Assembly (NCBI GenBank): GCA_023423275.1
Contig: JAFAFW010000106.1
Location: 1 to 38,264 of the forward strand
Source of the DNA: Pseudomonadota bacterium
GTDB taxonomy: Bacteria > Pseudomonadota > Alphaproteobacteria > Rhizobiales > Hyphomicrobiaceae
DNA length: 38,264 bases
Direction of reading: 5' to 3'
The notes beneath the pieces were generated by a model. It worked only from the letters and a program-made list of their open reading frames with translations, ran no database searches and had not been told where the DNA came from. Numbering within the stretch: the stretch's first letter is position 1; each line of letters starts with the position of its first letter. The position numbers were made by a program, and so were the translations under genes. Positions 8,695-16,805 of this stretch are shown here, one piece after another.

Positions 8695-10526
8695 CGTCGG
8701 GCGCGACCGAAGCCACTGATGCGCCAGCGGGCGATGCCACAGTTTACCGGCCGCGCGCGGCGTGGCAGCGGGCCTGGCCGATCTACCCGATCCTGCTGTT
8801 TCTCCTCGCGATCTTCGTCTATCCGGTCGTTCAGCTTCTCTCTCTCAGCGTGTTGACGCCAAGCGGCGGCGGGCTGACGGCCGATCATTACCAGCGCCTG
8901 TTCGGCAGCCCGGTCTATCTGCAGGTTTTGCGAAATACGCTGGAAATTTCCGGATGGACGACGCTGTTGTGCATCATCGGCGGCTATCCGGTGGCTTATC
9001 TGCTGGCAACGACCGAGCGGGGCACTCGCAACCGGCTGGTGCTGTGGGTGCTCCTGCCGTTCTGGACCAGTTTTCTGGTTCGCACGTTCGCCTGGATCGT
9101 GCTGCTGGGACGGCGCGGCGCCATCAACGAATTCCTAATGGATCTCGGGCTCATCGATGCGCCGATCGAGTTTCTCTACAACATGACCGGGGTGATGGTC
9201 GGCATGGTGCACGCGATGATGCCGCTGGCCGTGCTGACCATGCTGTCCGTGATGGAGAATATCGATCGCAATCTGGTGCCGGCGGCCGCGACGCTCGGTG
9301 CTCGTGGCGGCCAGACATTCTGGCGGATCTATTTTCCGCTGTCATTGCCGGGCGTGGCGGCGGCCGGCCTTCTGGTCTTCATCACCTCGCTCGGGTTCTT
9401 CATCACGCCGGCACTGTTGGGCAGTCCGCGCCAGACGATGATCACGCAGGTGATCATCCAGCAGGTCGAGGAGATGTTGAACTATCCGTTCGCGGGCGCG
9501 ATTGCCATGCTGCTGCTGGTGACGGCCCTGCTGGTTTTCTACCTCTATGACCGTGCCCTTGGCATGTCGACGCTGGCGGGGTCATCGACGTCCGGCCAGC
9601 GCGATTCCGGTGAGCGCGGTCTGATAGGCAGGGCGTTCTCAGCGGTCGGTACGCTGTTGACCGCAATTCTCGGCAAGGCGTCCGATGTGATAGCGATCGC
9701 CTGGGAGAAGGTCATGGGCGGTCGCGCTGACCGGCCGCCGCTGGCTTCGGGTCGCCTGATCCTTCGCCTCGCCGTGCTGCTGCTGCTGATCTTCCTGGCA
9801 GGGCCGAGCTTCTTCATCATACCGGTTTCGTTCACCACCGAGGGCTTCATCGAATGGCCCCCGGTGTTCTTCTCGATGAAGTGGTACGCGGCAATCCTGG
9901 AGCATCCGCAATGGATCCCGGCAATCACGCGCTCGCTTGTCGTCGGCCTGTTCGCATCCATCCTGGCGATGGCGATCGGCGCGCCGGCCGCATTCTTCCT
10001 GGCGCGGCGACGCTTCTTTGCGAAAACTGCGGCGCTGGCGTTCATCCTGTCGCCGCTGATCCTGCCGCGTATCGTCATTGCGGTATCGCTGTTCTATTTC
10101 TACGCCGGGCTTGGCCTGATCGGCACGAATTTGGGGCTGATCCTCGGGCACACCGTTTTGGCCGTGCCGTACGTGGTCATTACGGTCATGGCGGTGCTCA
10201 AGAATTACGATCAGCGGCTCGATCATGCCGCGGCCAGTCTTGGCGCCTCGCCGCCGCGTGTGCTGTGGTACATCACCATTCCGCTGATCCGCTCGGGATT
10301 GATCGCTGCCTTCCTGTTTGCGTTCGTCACCAGCTTCGACGAGCTGACGATCGCGTTGTTCGTATCGAGCGGTCTTGCCACGACCTTGCCCAAACAGATG
10401 TGGGAGGATGCGATCCTGAAGGTGTCGCCGACACTGGCGGCCATATCGACGTTGCTGCTAGTCTTTGTCACCATCGTCATCCTGGTGGCTGAGTTCATGC
10501 AGCGACGGTCTGCCGCCAAAGGCTGA
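8691..10526 (+). CDS. Fused PotB-PotC-type ABC transporter permease
   Basis: This inner-membrane permease of about 611 residues joins both halves of a polyamine-type channel in one chain. The first half (about residues 15-285) has six or so membrane segments and an EAA loop (AAATLGARGGQTFWRIYFPL). The second half (about 345-605) has its own set and a second EAA loop (AAASLGASPPRVLWYITIPL). A hydrophilic linker with a stretch rich in Gly and Ser lies between them (about 290-345). PotB and PotC are normally separate proteins of about 280 residues each. The frame stays open upstream to 8643, but the GTG at 8691 has a GGGGAGGA site 6 bases before it and overlaps the ATPase stop, so I take that start. 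The DadA-like gene follows after 8 bases. Confidence 0.92.
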   Translation: MTSGATEATDAPAGDATVYRPRAAWQRAWPIYPILLFLLAIFVYPVVQLLSLSVLTPSGGGLTADHYQRLFGSPVYLQVLRNTLEISGWTTLLCIIGGYPVAYLLATTERGTRNRLVLWVLLPFWTSFLVRTFAWIVLLGRRGAINEFLMDLGLIDAPIEFLYNMTGVMVGMVHAMMPLAVLTMLSVMENIDRNLVPAAATLGARGGQTFWRIYFPLSLPGVAAAGLLVFITSLGFFITPALLGSPRQTMITQVIIQQVEEMLNYPFAGAIAMLLLVTALLVFYLYDRALGMSTLAGSSTSGQRDSGERGLIGRAFSAVGTLLTAILGKASDVIAIAWEKVMGGRADRPPLASGRLILRLAVLLLLIFLAGPSFFIIPVSFTTEGFIEWPPVFFSMKWYAAILEHPQWIPAITRSLVVGLFASILAMAIGAPAAFFLARRRFFAKTAALAFILSPLILPRIVIAVSLFYFYAGLGLIGTNLGLILGHTVLAVPYVVITVMAVLKNYDQRLDHAAASLGASPPRVLWYITIPLIRSGLIAAFLFAFVTSFDELTIALFVSSGLATTLPKQMWEDAILKVSPTLAAISTLLLVFVTIVILVAEFMQRRSAAKG

Positions 10527-10534
10527 GCAAAAAG

Positions 10535-11770
10535 ATGCGCAATGTAGCTGTTGTCGGCGCCGGCATCGTCGGCATGTGTACTGCGGCCTACCTGCAGCGC
10601 TTGGGCGTCCAGGTGACGGTTTTCGACCCGGTCGAGCCCGGCCGAAGCTGTTCCTTCGGGAATGCGGGCGGGCTCAGCCCCGGCTCGTGCATCCCGGTCG
10701 CCTATCCCGGCATAGCCAAACAGGTTCCGGGATGGCTGATCGATCCCACGGCGCCGCTCGTCCTGCGCTGGCGTTACCTTCCGAAGGCCCTGCCGTGGCT
10801 CTGGCGCTTCATCAAGGCGAGCAGCCGGGCGGAGTTCGACCGCAGCGCCGCGGCGCTCAGCGCCATCATGCGGCCGGTCTTCGAGAGTTATCAGCCGCTT
10901 CTGGCCGAGGCCAAGGCCGAGCATCTCGTGCAACGCCTGGGGCAGCTCTATGTCTATCAGACGGAAGCTGCCTTCAAGGGCGATAGCTTGGGCTGGGAGA
11001 CGCGGCGGAAACACGGCGCACGCATCGAGGTGCTGTCGGCGGAGGACGTGCGTCAAGCCGAGCCGGATCTGGCGCCGATCTTCACCCGCGGCGTTTTCAT
11101 CCCCGAGCATGGCTTCTGCATCAATCCGTTCGGTCTGGTACAGGCGATTGCAGAGACTGTCCGCAGCAAGGGGGGCGGGTTCGTTCAGCAGCGCGTCGTC
11201 GACGTGGACATGGACGCAAACGGCATGAAGGCGCTCGTTACGCCATCCGGGCGTCATCATGTCGATGCGGTCGTCATCGCTGCGGGTGCCTGGTCTCACC
11301 GGCTCGCGCGCAGGCTGGGCCACAGAGTGCCCTTGGAAACGCAACGCGGCTATCACGCCGTGTTGTCCGAACCCAGTGTCGCACCACGCACGACCGTCAT
11401 GTGGGCTGAGAAAAAATTCATGGCGACGCCGATGGAAATGGGGCTGCGGTTCGCGGGTACGGTGGAACTTGCCGGGTTGGATGCCCCTCCCGATTACCGC
11501 AGGGCCGAGACACTCCTCCGTTTCGGCAAGATGATGTTCCCGGGGCTCGAGGGTGGTTCGGTCAGCCGTTGGATGGGCCATCGTCCGTGCCTGCCGGACT
11601 CCGTGCCGGTGATCGGCCGTTCTCCGAAGGTGCCCAACGCGTTCTTCGCCTTCGGTCACGGCCATCTGGGATTGTCATGCGCTTCCACGACGGGACGCCT
11701 GGTGGCCGAGCTCGTCGCAACCGGCAGTCCAAGCATTGATTTGGCGCCTTATCGCATCGACAGGTTCTGA
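10535..11770 (+). CDS. DadA-like FAD-dependent D-amino-acid/amine dehydrogenase
   Basis: This is a FAD-dependent oxidoreductase of the DAO family, 411 residues, close in size and layout to D-amino-acid dehydrogenase small subunit DadA. The N-terminal dinucleotide motif is VVGAGIVGMCTAAYL (residues 5-19). The FGNAGGLSPGSC stretch (about 42-53) is typical of DadA-type proteins, and the C-terminal FAD contact region FGHGHLGLSC (about 370-380) is present. These enzymes oxidise amino acids or secondary amines to the imine or keto acid and pass electrons to the respiratory chain, usually on the inner face of the membrane. It begins 8 bases after the permease gene and overlaps nothing; the ligase gene starts 2 bases after its stop. 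The exact substrate is not readable. Confidence 0.9.
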   Translation: MRNVAVVGAGIVGMCTAAYLQRLGVQVTVFDPVEPGRSCSFGNAGGLSPGSCIPVAYPGIAKQVPGWLIDPTAPLVLRWRYLPKALPWLWRFIKASSRAEFDRSAAALSAIMRPVFESYQPLLAEAKAEHLVQRLGQLYVYQTEAAFKGDSLGWETRRKHGARIEVLSAEDVRQAEPDLAPIFTRGVFIPEHGFCINPFGLVQAIAETVRSKGGGFVQQRVVDVDMDANGMKALVTPSGRHHVDAVVIAAGAWSHRLARRLGHRVPLETQRGYHAVLSEPSVAPRTTVMWAEKKFMATPMEMGLRFAGTVELAGLDAPPDYRRAETLLRFGKMMFPGLEGGSVSRWMGHRPCLPDSVPVIGRSPKVPNAFFAFGHGHLGLSCASTTGRLVAELVATGSPSIDLAPYRIDRF

Positions 11771-11771
11771 C

Positions 11772-13313
11772 GTGCTCAATACCGACGACGGCTTCGTTCC
11801 GCTCTTGATGCGCTGCGCGCGCGACGAACCGGATCGCCTGTTTGCGATCCACAACGGTAAGCCGCTGACCTACCGCGCGCTCGACGACATGTCGACGACG
11901 CTGGCGCTTTGGTTGAAACGGCAGGGCGTCGAACCGGGCGCACGCGTTCTCGTCATGATGCGCAATTCGCCGCTTGCGATCGCCTTGTTGTTTGCGATCG
12001 GCAAGGCGGGTGGCGTCTGGGTTCCGGTCAATGTGCAGAGCCGTGGCGATAATCTGCGTTACATCATCGAGCATGCCGGGCCGGCGGTCGTGGTGGCCGA
12101 CCACGATCTTGTCGCGACGCTGGAGGAGGACGTCCCCTCACTCGATCGCACGCGCTTGCGGATCGTTGGCGGGGAACCCGGGCCGCACTCGCTTGAAAGC
12201 GCGTTGACGGGGTCCGATTCCGCACCATCGTTCGAGGACAAACTGCCGGACGCCGATGCGCCGTATGCCATCATGTACACCTCTGGCACCACCGGACGGC
12301 CGAAGGGCGTCATCGTCTCACATCGCATGTTGCGCCTCTCCGGCGAGGCTATTGCACTGGTCTCCGCCGTGGAAGACGGCGGCGTCTTCCATATGTGGGA
12401 GCCGCTGTTCCATATCGGCGGTGCACAGATGATCGTGCTGCCGCTGATCCGCAAGGTTCATCTGGCGATGGTTGACCGTTTCAGTGCCAGCAATTTCTGG
12501 CATGAAATCAAGTCGTGCGGCGCCAGCCATATCCATTTCCTCGGCGGTCTCTTGCAGATCCTGCTCAAGCAGCCGCCCAGTGCGCTTGATCGCAGTCACG
12601 GTGCGCGCATCGCGTTCGGAGGCGGGTGTCCGCGCGATATCTGGAGGGAATTCGAGGAGCGTTTCGGCATCCAGATCCGCGAATGCTACGGGATGACCGA
12701 ATGCTCCAGCGTGACGACCTATAACAGCTCCGGTGTCCTGGGCTCCGTCGGTCAGACGTTGCCTTGGTTCGAGGTCGACTTGCTCGACGCGGCGGGGCAA
12801 CCTGTCCCGCAAGGCGAGCGTGGCGAAATCGTCGTGCGCTCCAAGCTGGCTGGCGCGATCACGCAGGGCTATTTCAACAATCCGGAGGCGACGGCGCGAG
12901 CCGTCAGACCCGACGGCTTCCATACCGGCGACATCGGCACCCGGGACGCCGACGGCAATTTCTTCTTCCATGGACGCATGACGGACAATGTGCGCGTGAA
13001 AGGTGAGAACGTGTCGGCGTTCGAGGTGGAGCACGTCGCAGTTCAGCACCCGGCCGTCGAAGATTGCGCGATGATCGGCGTCGCCTCGGACGTCGGCGAA
13101 CAGGATATCAAGCTGTTCGTGAAGCCGAAATCCGGCGAAGTGCTTGCACCCGCCACTCTGTCGGCGTGGCTCGGCAAGCGTCTCGCGCCATACCAGAACC
13201 CGCGCTACATCGTCGTGATCGATGAGTTCGAGCGCACGCCGAGCCAGCGCATCATGAAACACCGGCTCTCCGGCCGGCCCGAGCCGGCATGGGACCGCTT
13301 CAAGCCGTCTTGA
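11772..13313 (+). CDS. AMP-forming acyl-CoA synthetase/ligase family protein
   Basis: This is an adenylate-forming enzyme of 513 residues that would activate a carboxylic acid to its acyl-adenylate and then CoA thioester. The P-loop-like AMP motif MYTSGTTGRPKG is at residues 168-179. The adenine-binding YGMTECS motif follows, then the HTGDIGTRDADG and GRMTDNVRVKGENVS hinge region. At the C-terminus the usual TPTGK-type motif reads TPSQR, so the position of the catalytic Lys is Arg493; Lys496 follows. I prefer the GTG at 11772, 2 bases after the DadA-like stop, to the longer frame from 11736. It resembles CaiC-like ligases most. Its last 14 bases overlap the end of the convergent BenE-family gene. 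Confidence 0.9.
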   Translation: MLNTDDGFVPLLMRCARDEPDRLFAIHNGKPLTYRALDDMSTTLALWLKRQGVEPGARVLVMMRNSPLAIALLFAIGKAGGVWVPVNVQSRGDNLRYIIEHAGPAVVVADHDLVATLEEDVPSLDRTRLRIVGGEPGPHSLESALTGSDSAPSFEDKLPDADAPYAIMYTSGTTGRPKGVIVSHRMLRLSGEAIALVSAVEDGGVFHMWEPLFHIGGAQMIVLPLIRKVHLAMVDRFSASNFWHEIKSCGASHIHFLGGLLQILLKQPPSALDRSHGARIAFGGGCPRDIWREFEERFGIQIRECYGMTECSSVTTYNSSGVLGSVGQTLPWFEVDLLDAAGQPVPQGERGEIVVRSKLAGAITQGYFNNPEATARAVRPDGFHTGDIGTRDADGNFFFHGRMTDNVRVKGENVSAFEVEHVAVQHPAVEDCAMIGVASDVGEQDIKLFVKPKSGEVLAPATLSAWLGKRLAPYQNPRYIVVIDEFERTPSQRIMKHRLSGRPEPAWDRFKPS

Positions 13314-14517
13314 AGTCATCCGGTTCGATCAGCCGCGAGGCCAGATAGCCGAACAGGATGCCCCAGAACGGCGCACCGATGCTGAAGATCGACAGGCCCG
13401 TCACGGTGATCAGGAACGTGATAAGCGTGCCAAAGCCGAAGCGTCCCTGAAAGGCGATGGTGAATGCGGTCTGGAGAACCTTCAGCATCGCCAGCCCGGC
13501 CAATGTCGCGATGAACACGGGTGGTGCCGCCAGCAGGAGACGTGTGAAAAACGGCGCGAGCAGACCGAACGCCAGCGCCAGCAAGCCGACGATGACGGCG
13601 CTGGTGTATTGCGTTTCCCGATTTCCGCTGCCGGACAGGATCGCCGTGACCGGTCCCGTCAGGCAGGTCGAAGCGGCACCGACGACAGCTCCGGCCAGGG
13701 AGCCAAGTCCGCACGCCGCGGCGATGCCGTTGACCGGAGGGCGATGACCCGTCGCCGTCAGCACCGCGATGCCCTGGCCGTTCTGAACCACCAGAACGGT
13801 GATCGCCAGCGGGATGACCAACTCGGCGATGGCCTGCCAGGAGAAGACCGGCATGACCGGATGCGGCGCGGCGAATACCGCACCTCCGCTGGCAACCGGG
13901 CTGAATGTCTCGGTCCAGAATATCGCGAGCACGCCGACTGCCAGAGCGCCGATCAGTGGCGGGACCACGGCGGCAGCGCGCGGCAGCCGCATCAGCGCCA
14001 GGAACGCCAGGGTCATAGGAAGTGCGATGCGCAAGTCGACGGCGAACGCTCTCACCCAGTCGAGACCGAACTGCAGGAACACGCCAGCAACCATCCCCAT
14101 GACGATCGGCATGGGGATGGCTTCCATACTTTTGCGCACGAAGCCGCTCAATGCCAGCGCCAGCATCAAGACACCGGTCACGATGAACGCGCCGACCACC
14201 TCGGGAAATGAGAGGTGCGTGAGGGCCGGACCGACAAGTACCGTACCGGGAATGGTCCAGAAGAAAACCAGCGGTTGCCGGTAGACCAGGCTGACGGCGA
14301 TGCTCAGCAGGCCATTGAGAAAAAATGCACCGAATACCCACGATGCGATCTGATGCTCCGCCAGGCCACCCCGGGTTCCCACCGCGAGAATGACGGCGAG
14401 CGGACCGGATGCGGCGAAGACGAAGCCGACCACGGCATTGGCGAAGCTCGTGGACGAGAGATCGGCGCGCAGGCTTTGGAGGCCGGCGGGCGGCTGTTCC
14501 GGCCGTTCAAGATACAT
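13300..14517 (-). CDS. benE: BenE-family benzoate/H+ symporter
   Basis: This is a polytopic inner-membrane transporter of 405 residues with about twelve hydrophobic segments, matching the benzoate:proton symporter family BenE. Typical stretches are the N-terminal FANAVVGFVFAASGPLAVIL, FFWTIPGTVLVGPAL, and IPMPIVMGMVAGVFLQFGLD, followed by a second half with GIAAACGLGSLAGA and LTGPVTAILSG. The ATG at 14517 lies 15 bases after the preceding gene on the same strand, so it is the last gene of a five-gene operon. Known members carry benzoate, but the operon has no benzoate degradation genes, so another aromatic or organic acid is possible. The symbol is used at family level. Its 3' end overlaps the acyl-CoA ligase gene by 14 bases. 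Confidence 0.92.
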   Translation of the reverse strand: MYLERPEQPPAGLQSLRADLSSTSFANAVVGFVFAASGPLAVILAVGTRGGLAEHQIASWVFGAFFLNGLLSIAVSLVYRQPLVFFWTIPGTVLVGPALTHLSFPEVVGAFIVTGVLMLALALSGFVRKSMEAIPMPIVMGMVAGVFLQFGLDWVRAFAVDLRIALPMTLAFLALMRLPRAAAVVPPLIGALAVGVLAIFWTETFSPVASGGAVFAAPHPVMPVFSWQAIAELVIPLAITVLVVQNGQGIAVLTATGHRPPVNGIAAACGLGSLAGAVVGAASTCLTGPVTAILSGSGNRETQYTSAVIVGLLALAFGLLAPFFTRLLLAAPPVFIATLAGLAMLKVLQTAFTIAFQGRFGFGTLITFLITVTGLSIFSIGAPFWGILFGYLASRLIEPDDFKTA

Positions 14518-14532
14518 GAGGATGAGACGTGG

Positions 14533-15618
14533 CTAGTTCGTTTCCAAAAGACGCGCCCTGAGAACTTCCATCGCCGCGAAAACGGAATCGAGATCGCGGA
14601 CGTGAAATCCCTTGGCGATGTCGGGACTGACAGCGTTCAAGGCATCGTAGAGCGCGCCTGTATGACGGACCTTGCCGTCCGGATCAACCACCATGCCGCT
14701 TTTCTGCTCGAAAGCCGCGTTCCAGGCAATCGCATCCTGCCGGCTCAGGCCGGCGGGCAGGTCGAGATCGAGTTTGCCCGCGCGCAAGGCGACCGGATAC
14801 CCGCCCGGCAAACCGTTAGGCCCCGGCACATGCGCCAGGCAATCACGCCCCTTGGCGAGGGCGATCATCAACGGCACGCCGTTCGCTCCCGAGATGTCGA
14901 TGACCGGCTCGGGGGTCAATTTGACGTCGGCGAATTTCGCGTAGACGTCGGCGACCTCCTGATTGTCGATCCAGACGCGCGGAACCGGGCCCTTGCGTTC
15001 GCTGGCTGGACGGCGGAACGGCGTGATGTTCTGATAATGCGCGAGAACCTTGAGCGGCCCCGATTTGCGGATCCCGAGTTTGCCCATGAACGCCGTCGCG
15101 AGAATGGCCACGTTGCCGACGCCGCAGGTGATGGGCAGTCCGCGCGCGGCGATGAACGAGTTGACGACGTCGGCATAACCGCAATTAATAAAATAAGCCG
15201 GTGATCCGATTTTCTTGAGTGCCTCCGCAACGCGCACCGAGAGAAGCGCGTTGAAGACAGCCGTTGCACCGAGGCCGCCGTCGGCGACGAGACGCGTCCA
15301 GGCGTTGCCCTGGGCTGCAATGACAGCCGAGGTCTGTGCCGAGGCCGCCTGCACGACGAGCCTGGGTTTGAGTTCGGAAAGAACTTCGGCGGCTGCCTCG
15401 ACATCAACCAGATCGGTCTGGCGTGCGATCACCGTCACGGGGCGCTCGAAGATCGCGGCGCGCGCATTGGCTGCGGTCTTCAGCCAGTCGACGCGCACCG
15501 GATTACGCCCGGCGATAGCGACCGTAACCGGTTCGGATGCAGTCGCGGCGATGTCGAACAGAATGCGAGCGGCAAAGCTCCCAGTACCAAAGAGGACGAT
15601 ATCGGCGGTGTCGGTCAT
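14533..15618 (-). CDS. Saccharopine-dehydrogenase-like NAD(P)-binding Rossmann protein
   Basis: This protein of 361 residues begins with a Rossmann motif (IVLFGTGSFAARILFDIAA, residues 7-25) and an acidic or arginine-binding second strand (VAIAGRN). It therefore probably binds NAD(P)H. The layout, with a catalytic-domain insertion after about residue 130, resembles saccharopine dehydrogenase-like proteins; homoserine dehydrogenase-like enzymes are an alternative. A conserved-looking FINCGYADVVN segment sits near residue 145. It overlaps the preceding FAD subunit gene by 4 bases (ATGA) and is followed 15 bases later by the BenE-family gene, so it belongs to the same operon. It may reduce or form an imine or keto-acid product of the neighbouring dehydrogenase, or make an opine-like compound; this is inference. 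Confidence 0.65.
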   Translation of the reverse strand: MTDTADIVLFGTGSFAARILFDIAATASEPVTVAIAGRNPVRVDWLKTAANARAAIFERPVTVIARQTDLVDVEAAAEVLSELKPRLVVQAASAQTSAVIAAQGNAWTRLVADGGLGATAVFNALLSVRVAEALKKIGSPAYFINCGYADVVNSFIAARGLPITCGVGNVAILATAFMGKLGIRKSGPLKVLAHYQNITPFRRPASERKGPVPRVWIDNQEVADVYAKFADVKLTPEPVIDISGANGVPLMIALAKGRDCLAHVPGPNGLPGGYPVALRAGKLDLDLPAGLSRQDAIAWNAAFEQKSGMVVDPDGKVRHTGALYDALNAVSPDIAKGFHVRDLDSVFAAMEVLRARLLETN

Positions 15619-16805
15619 GGTGTTCCTCCCGGAGTGTTGGACAGGCTTGCGTCGAATTCTTCTTGCAATCGCCAGGACGCGGCGGGTGTGCCATCGGTAA
15701 ACCGCTTGATCGAGAAGGCATCGATGGGTGTCGGGCTCGTTCCATCGACGATCAATTCGCTCATCACGAGACCTACGCCAGGGCTGATCTGAAATCCATG
15801 GCCGCAGAACCCGAAAGCGTGGAACAGGCGCTCTGTCGTTGCGCTGGGCCCCATCACCGGCAGCATATCCGGGATATACCCTTCGATGCCGGACCAGACG
15901 CGGATGACCCGAGTATGTGCGAGTGCCGGCACAACTTGCGCCAGACGTGCCATCGTGGCGAGCGTCTTCGCCGGTGGAACAGGTGCGCGGTTGGCGATCG
16001 GATCAGATGGGCCGCGCGGATAGCCCGCGACGATGACATTGCCGCGCGGAATCTGGCGGCAAATGACGACACCGTCGAAAAGCTGAACGGATGGGACCAT
16101 GAAATAGGGCAGGGGTTCCGTCACGAATTGCGGGGGGCCGGCCGCGAACATCGGCGCCGTCTCGCCGAAGACCCCCGCGATGTCGAGCGCCCACGCGCCG
16201 GCAGCGTTCAGGAGGACGTCGCTTTCGATGACGAGATCGCGGTCGGTAACCAGGCGGAAAACGTCTCCGTTTTTTTCGACTGAAACCACCTTGGTGTTTT
16301 CGTAGATCTCTGCACCGTTCTGGCGAGCGGCGCGTGCCACCGCTGGTCCGGCGAGGCGCGGATTCGCGACGCCGCATCGTGGAGAATAGGTTGCCGCGAC
16401 GGGGCCGGGTGCCACCCATGGCCAGCGCTTCGAAATGTCTGCCGCCGACAACAATTCCACATCGATGCCGTTGGCGAGTGATTCCTCGAAGTAGTGCTCT
16501 AGCTTCTCGCGCTGAGCGGCATCGTAGGCGAGGTAGAGATGGCCGGTGCGGTGAAATTCGCAGTCCGTGCCGATCAGCTCTGGCAACCGCTCCCAGAGAT
16601 CATGAGCGCGCAGCGACAGCGGGATCTGCTTGAGGTATCGGCCTTGGAGCCTGAGATTGCCATAATTGACACCGCTGGCCTGCGCGCCGACAGCGCCCTT
16701 TTCGAGAACCACGACCGGACGTTCGCGCCGTCGCAGGTGATAGGCCGTCCAGCATCCCATCAACCCGCCGCCGACGATCGCGGTCTCTGTCCGGATCTTG
16801 CGCAT
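15615..16805 (-). CDS. DAO-fold FAD-dependent oxidoreductase, beta subunit of an HcnC/OoxB-type dehydrogenase
   Basis: This is a FAD-binding catalytic subunit of 396 residues in the DAO family. Residues 8-22 give the dinucleotide motif AIVGGGLMGCWTAYH. An arginine-rich helix and ASGVNYGNLRLQGR (about 43-56) follow, and the C-terminal FAD contact FGFCGHGFQISPGVG (about 340-354) is visible. The closest layouts are HcnC of hydrogen cyanide synthase, OoxB of opine oxidase and the beta subunit of dye-linked proline dehydrogenase, all of which oxidise an amine with a partner flavoprotein. The gene abuts the alpha subunit (stop TAG directly followed by ATG) and overlaps the next gene by 4 bases. No signal peptide or membrane segment is evident. 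Confidence 0.87.
   Translation of the reverse strand: MRKIRTETAIVGGGLMGCWTAYHLRRRERPVVVLEKGAVGAQASGVNYGNLRLQGRYLKQIPLSLRAHDLWERLPELIGTDCEFHRTGHLYLAYDAAQREKLEHYFEESLANGIDVELLSAADISKRWPWVAPGPVAATYSPRCGVANPRLAGPAVARAARQNGAEIYENTKVVSVEKNGDVFRLVTDRDLVIESDVLLNAAGAWALDIAGVFGETAPMFAAGPPQFVTEPLPYFMVPSVQLFDGVVICRQIPRGNVIVAGYPRGPSDPIANRAPVPPAKTLATMARLAQVVPALAHTRVIRVWSGIEGYIPDMLPVMGPSATTERLFHAFGFCGHGFQISPGVGLVMSELIVDGTSPTPIDAFSIKRFTDGTPAASWRLQEEFDASLSNTPGGTP

Noticed and set aside
10223..11665. 480-residue frame on the minus strand across the DadA-like gene
   Set aside because: It mirrors a well-conserved + strand gene with clear FAD motifs, has no recognisable domain, and long antisense frames are expected in GC-rich DNA.
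12318..13319. 333-residue minus strand frame over the ligase gene
   Set aside because: The + strand ligase carries all family motifs; the antisense product shows none.
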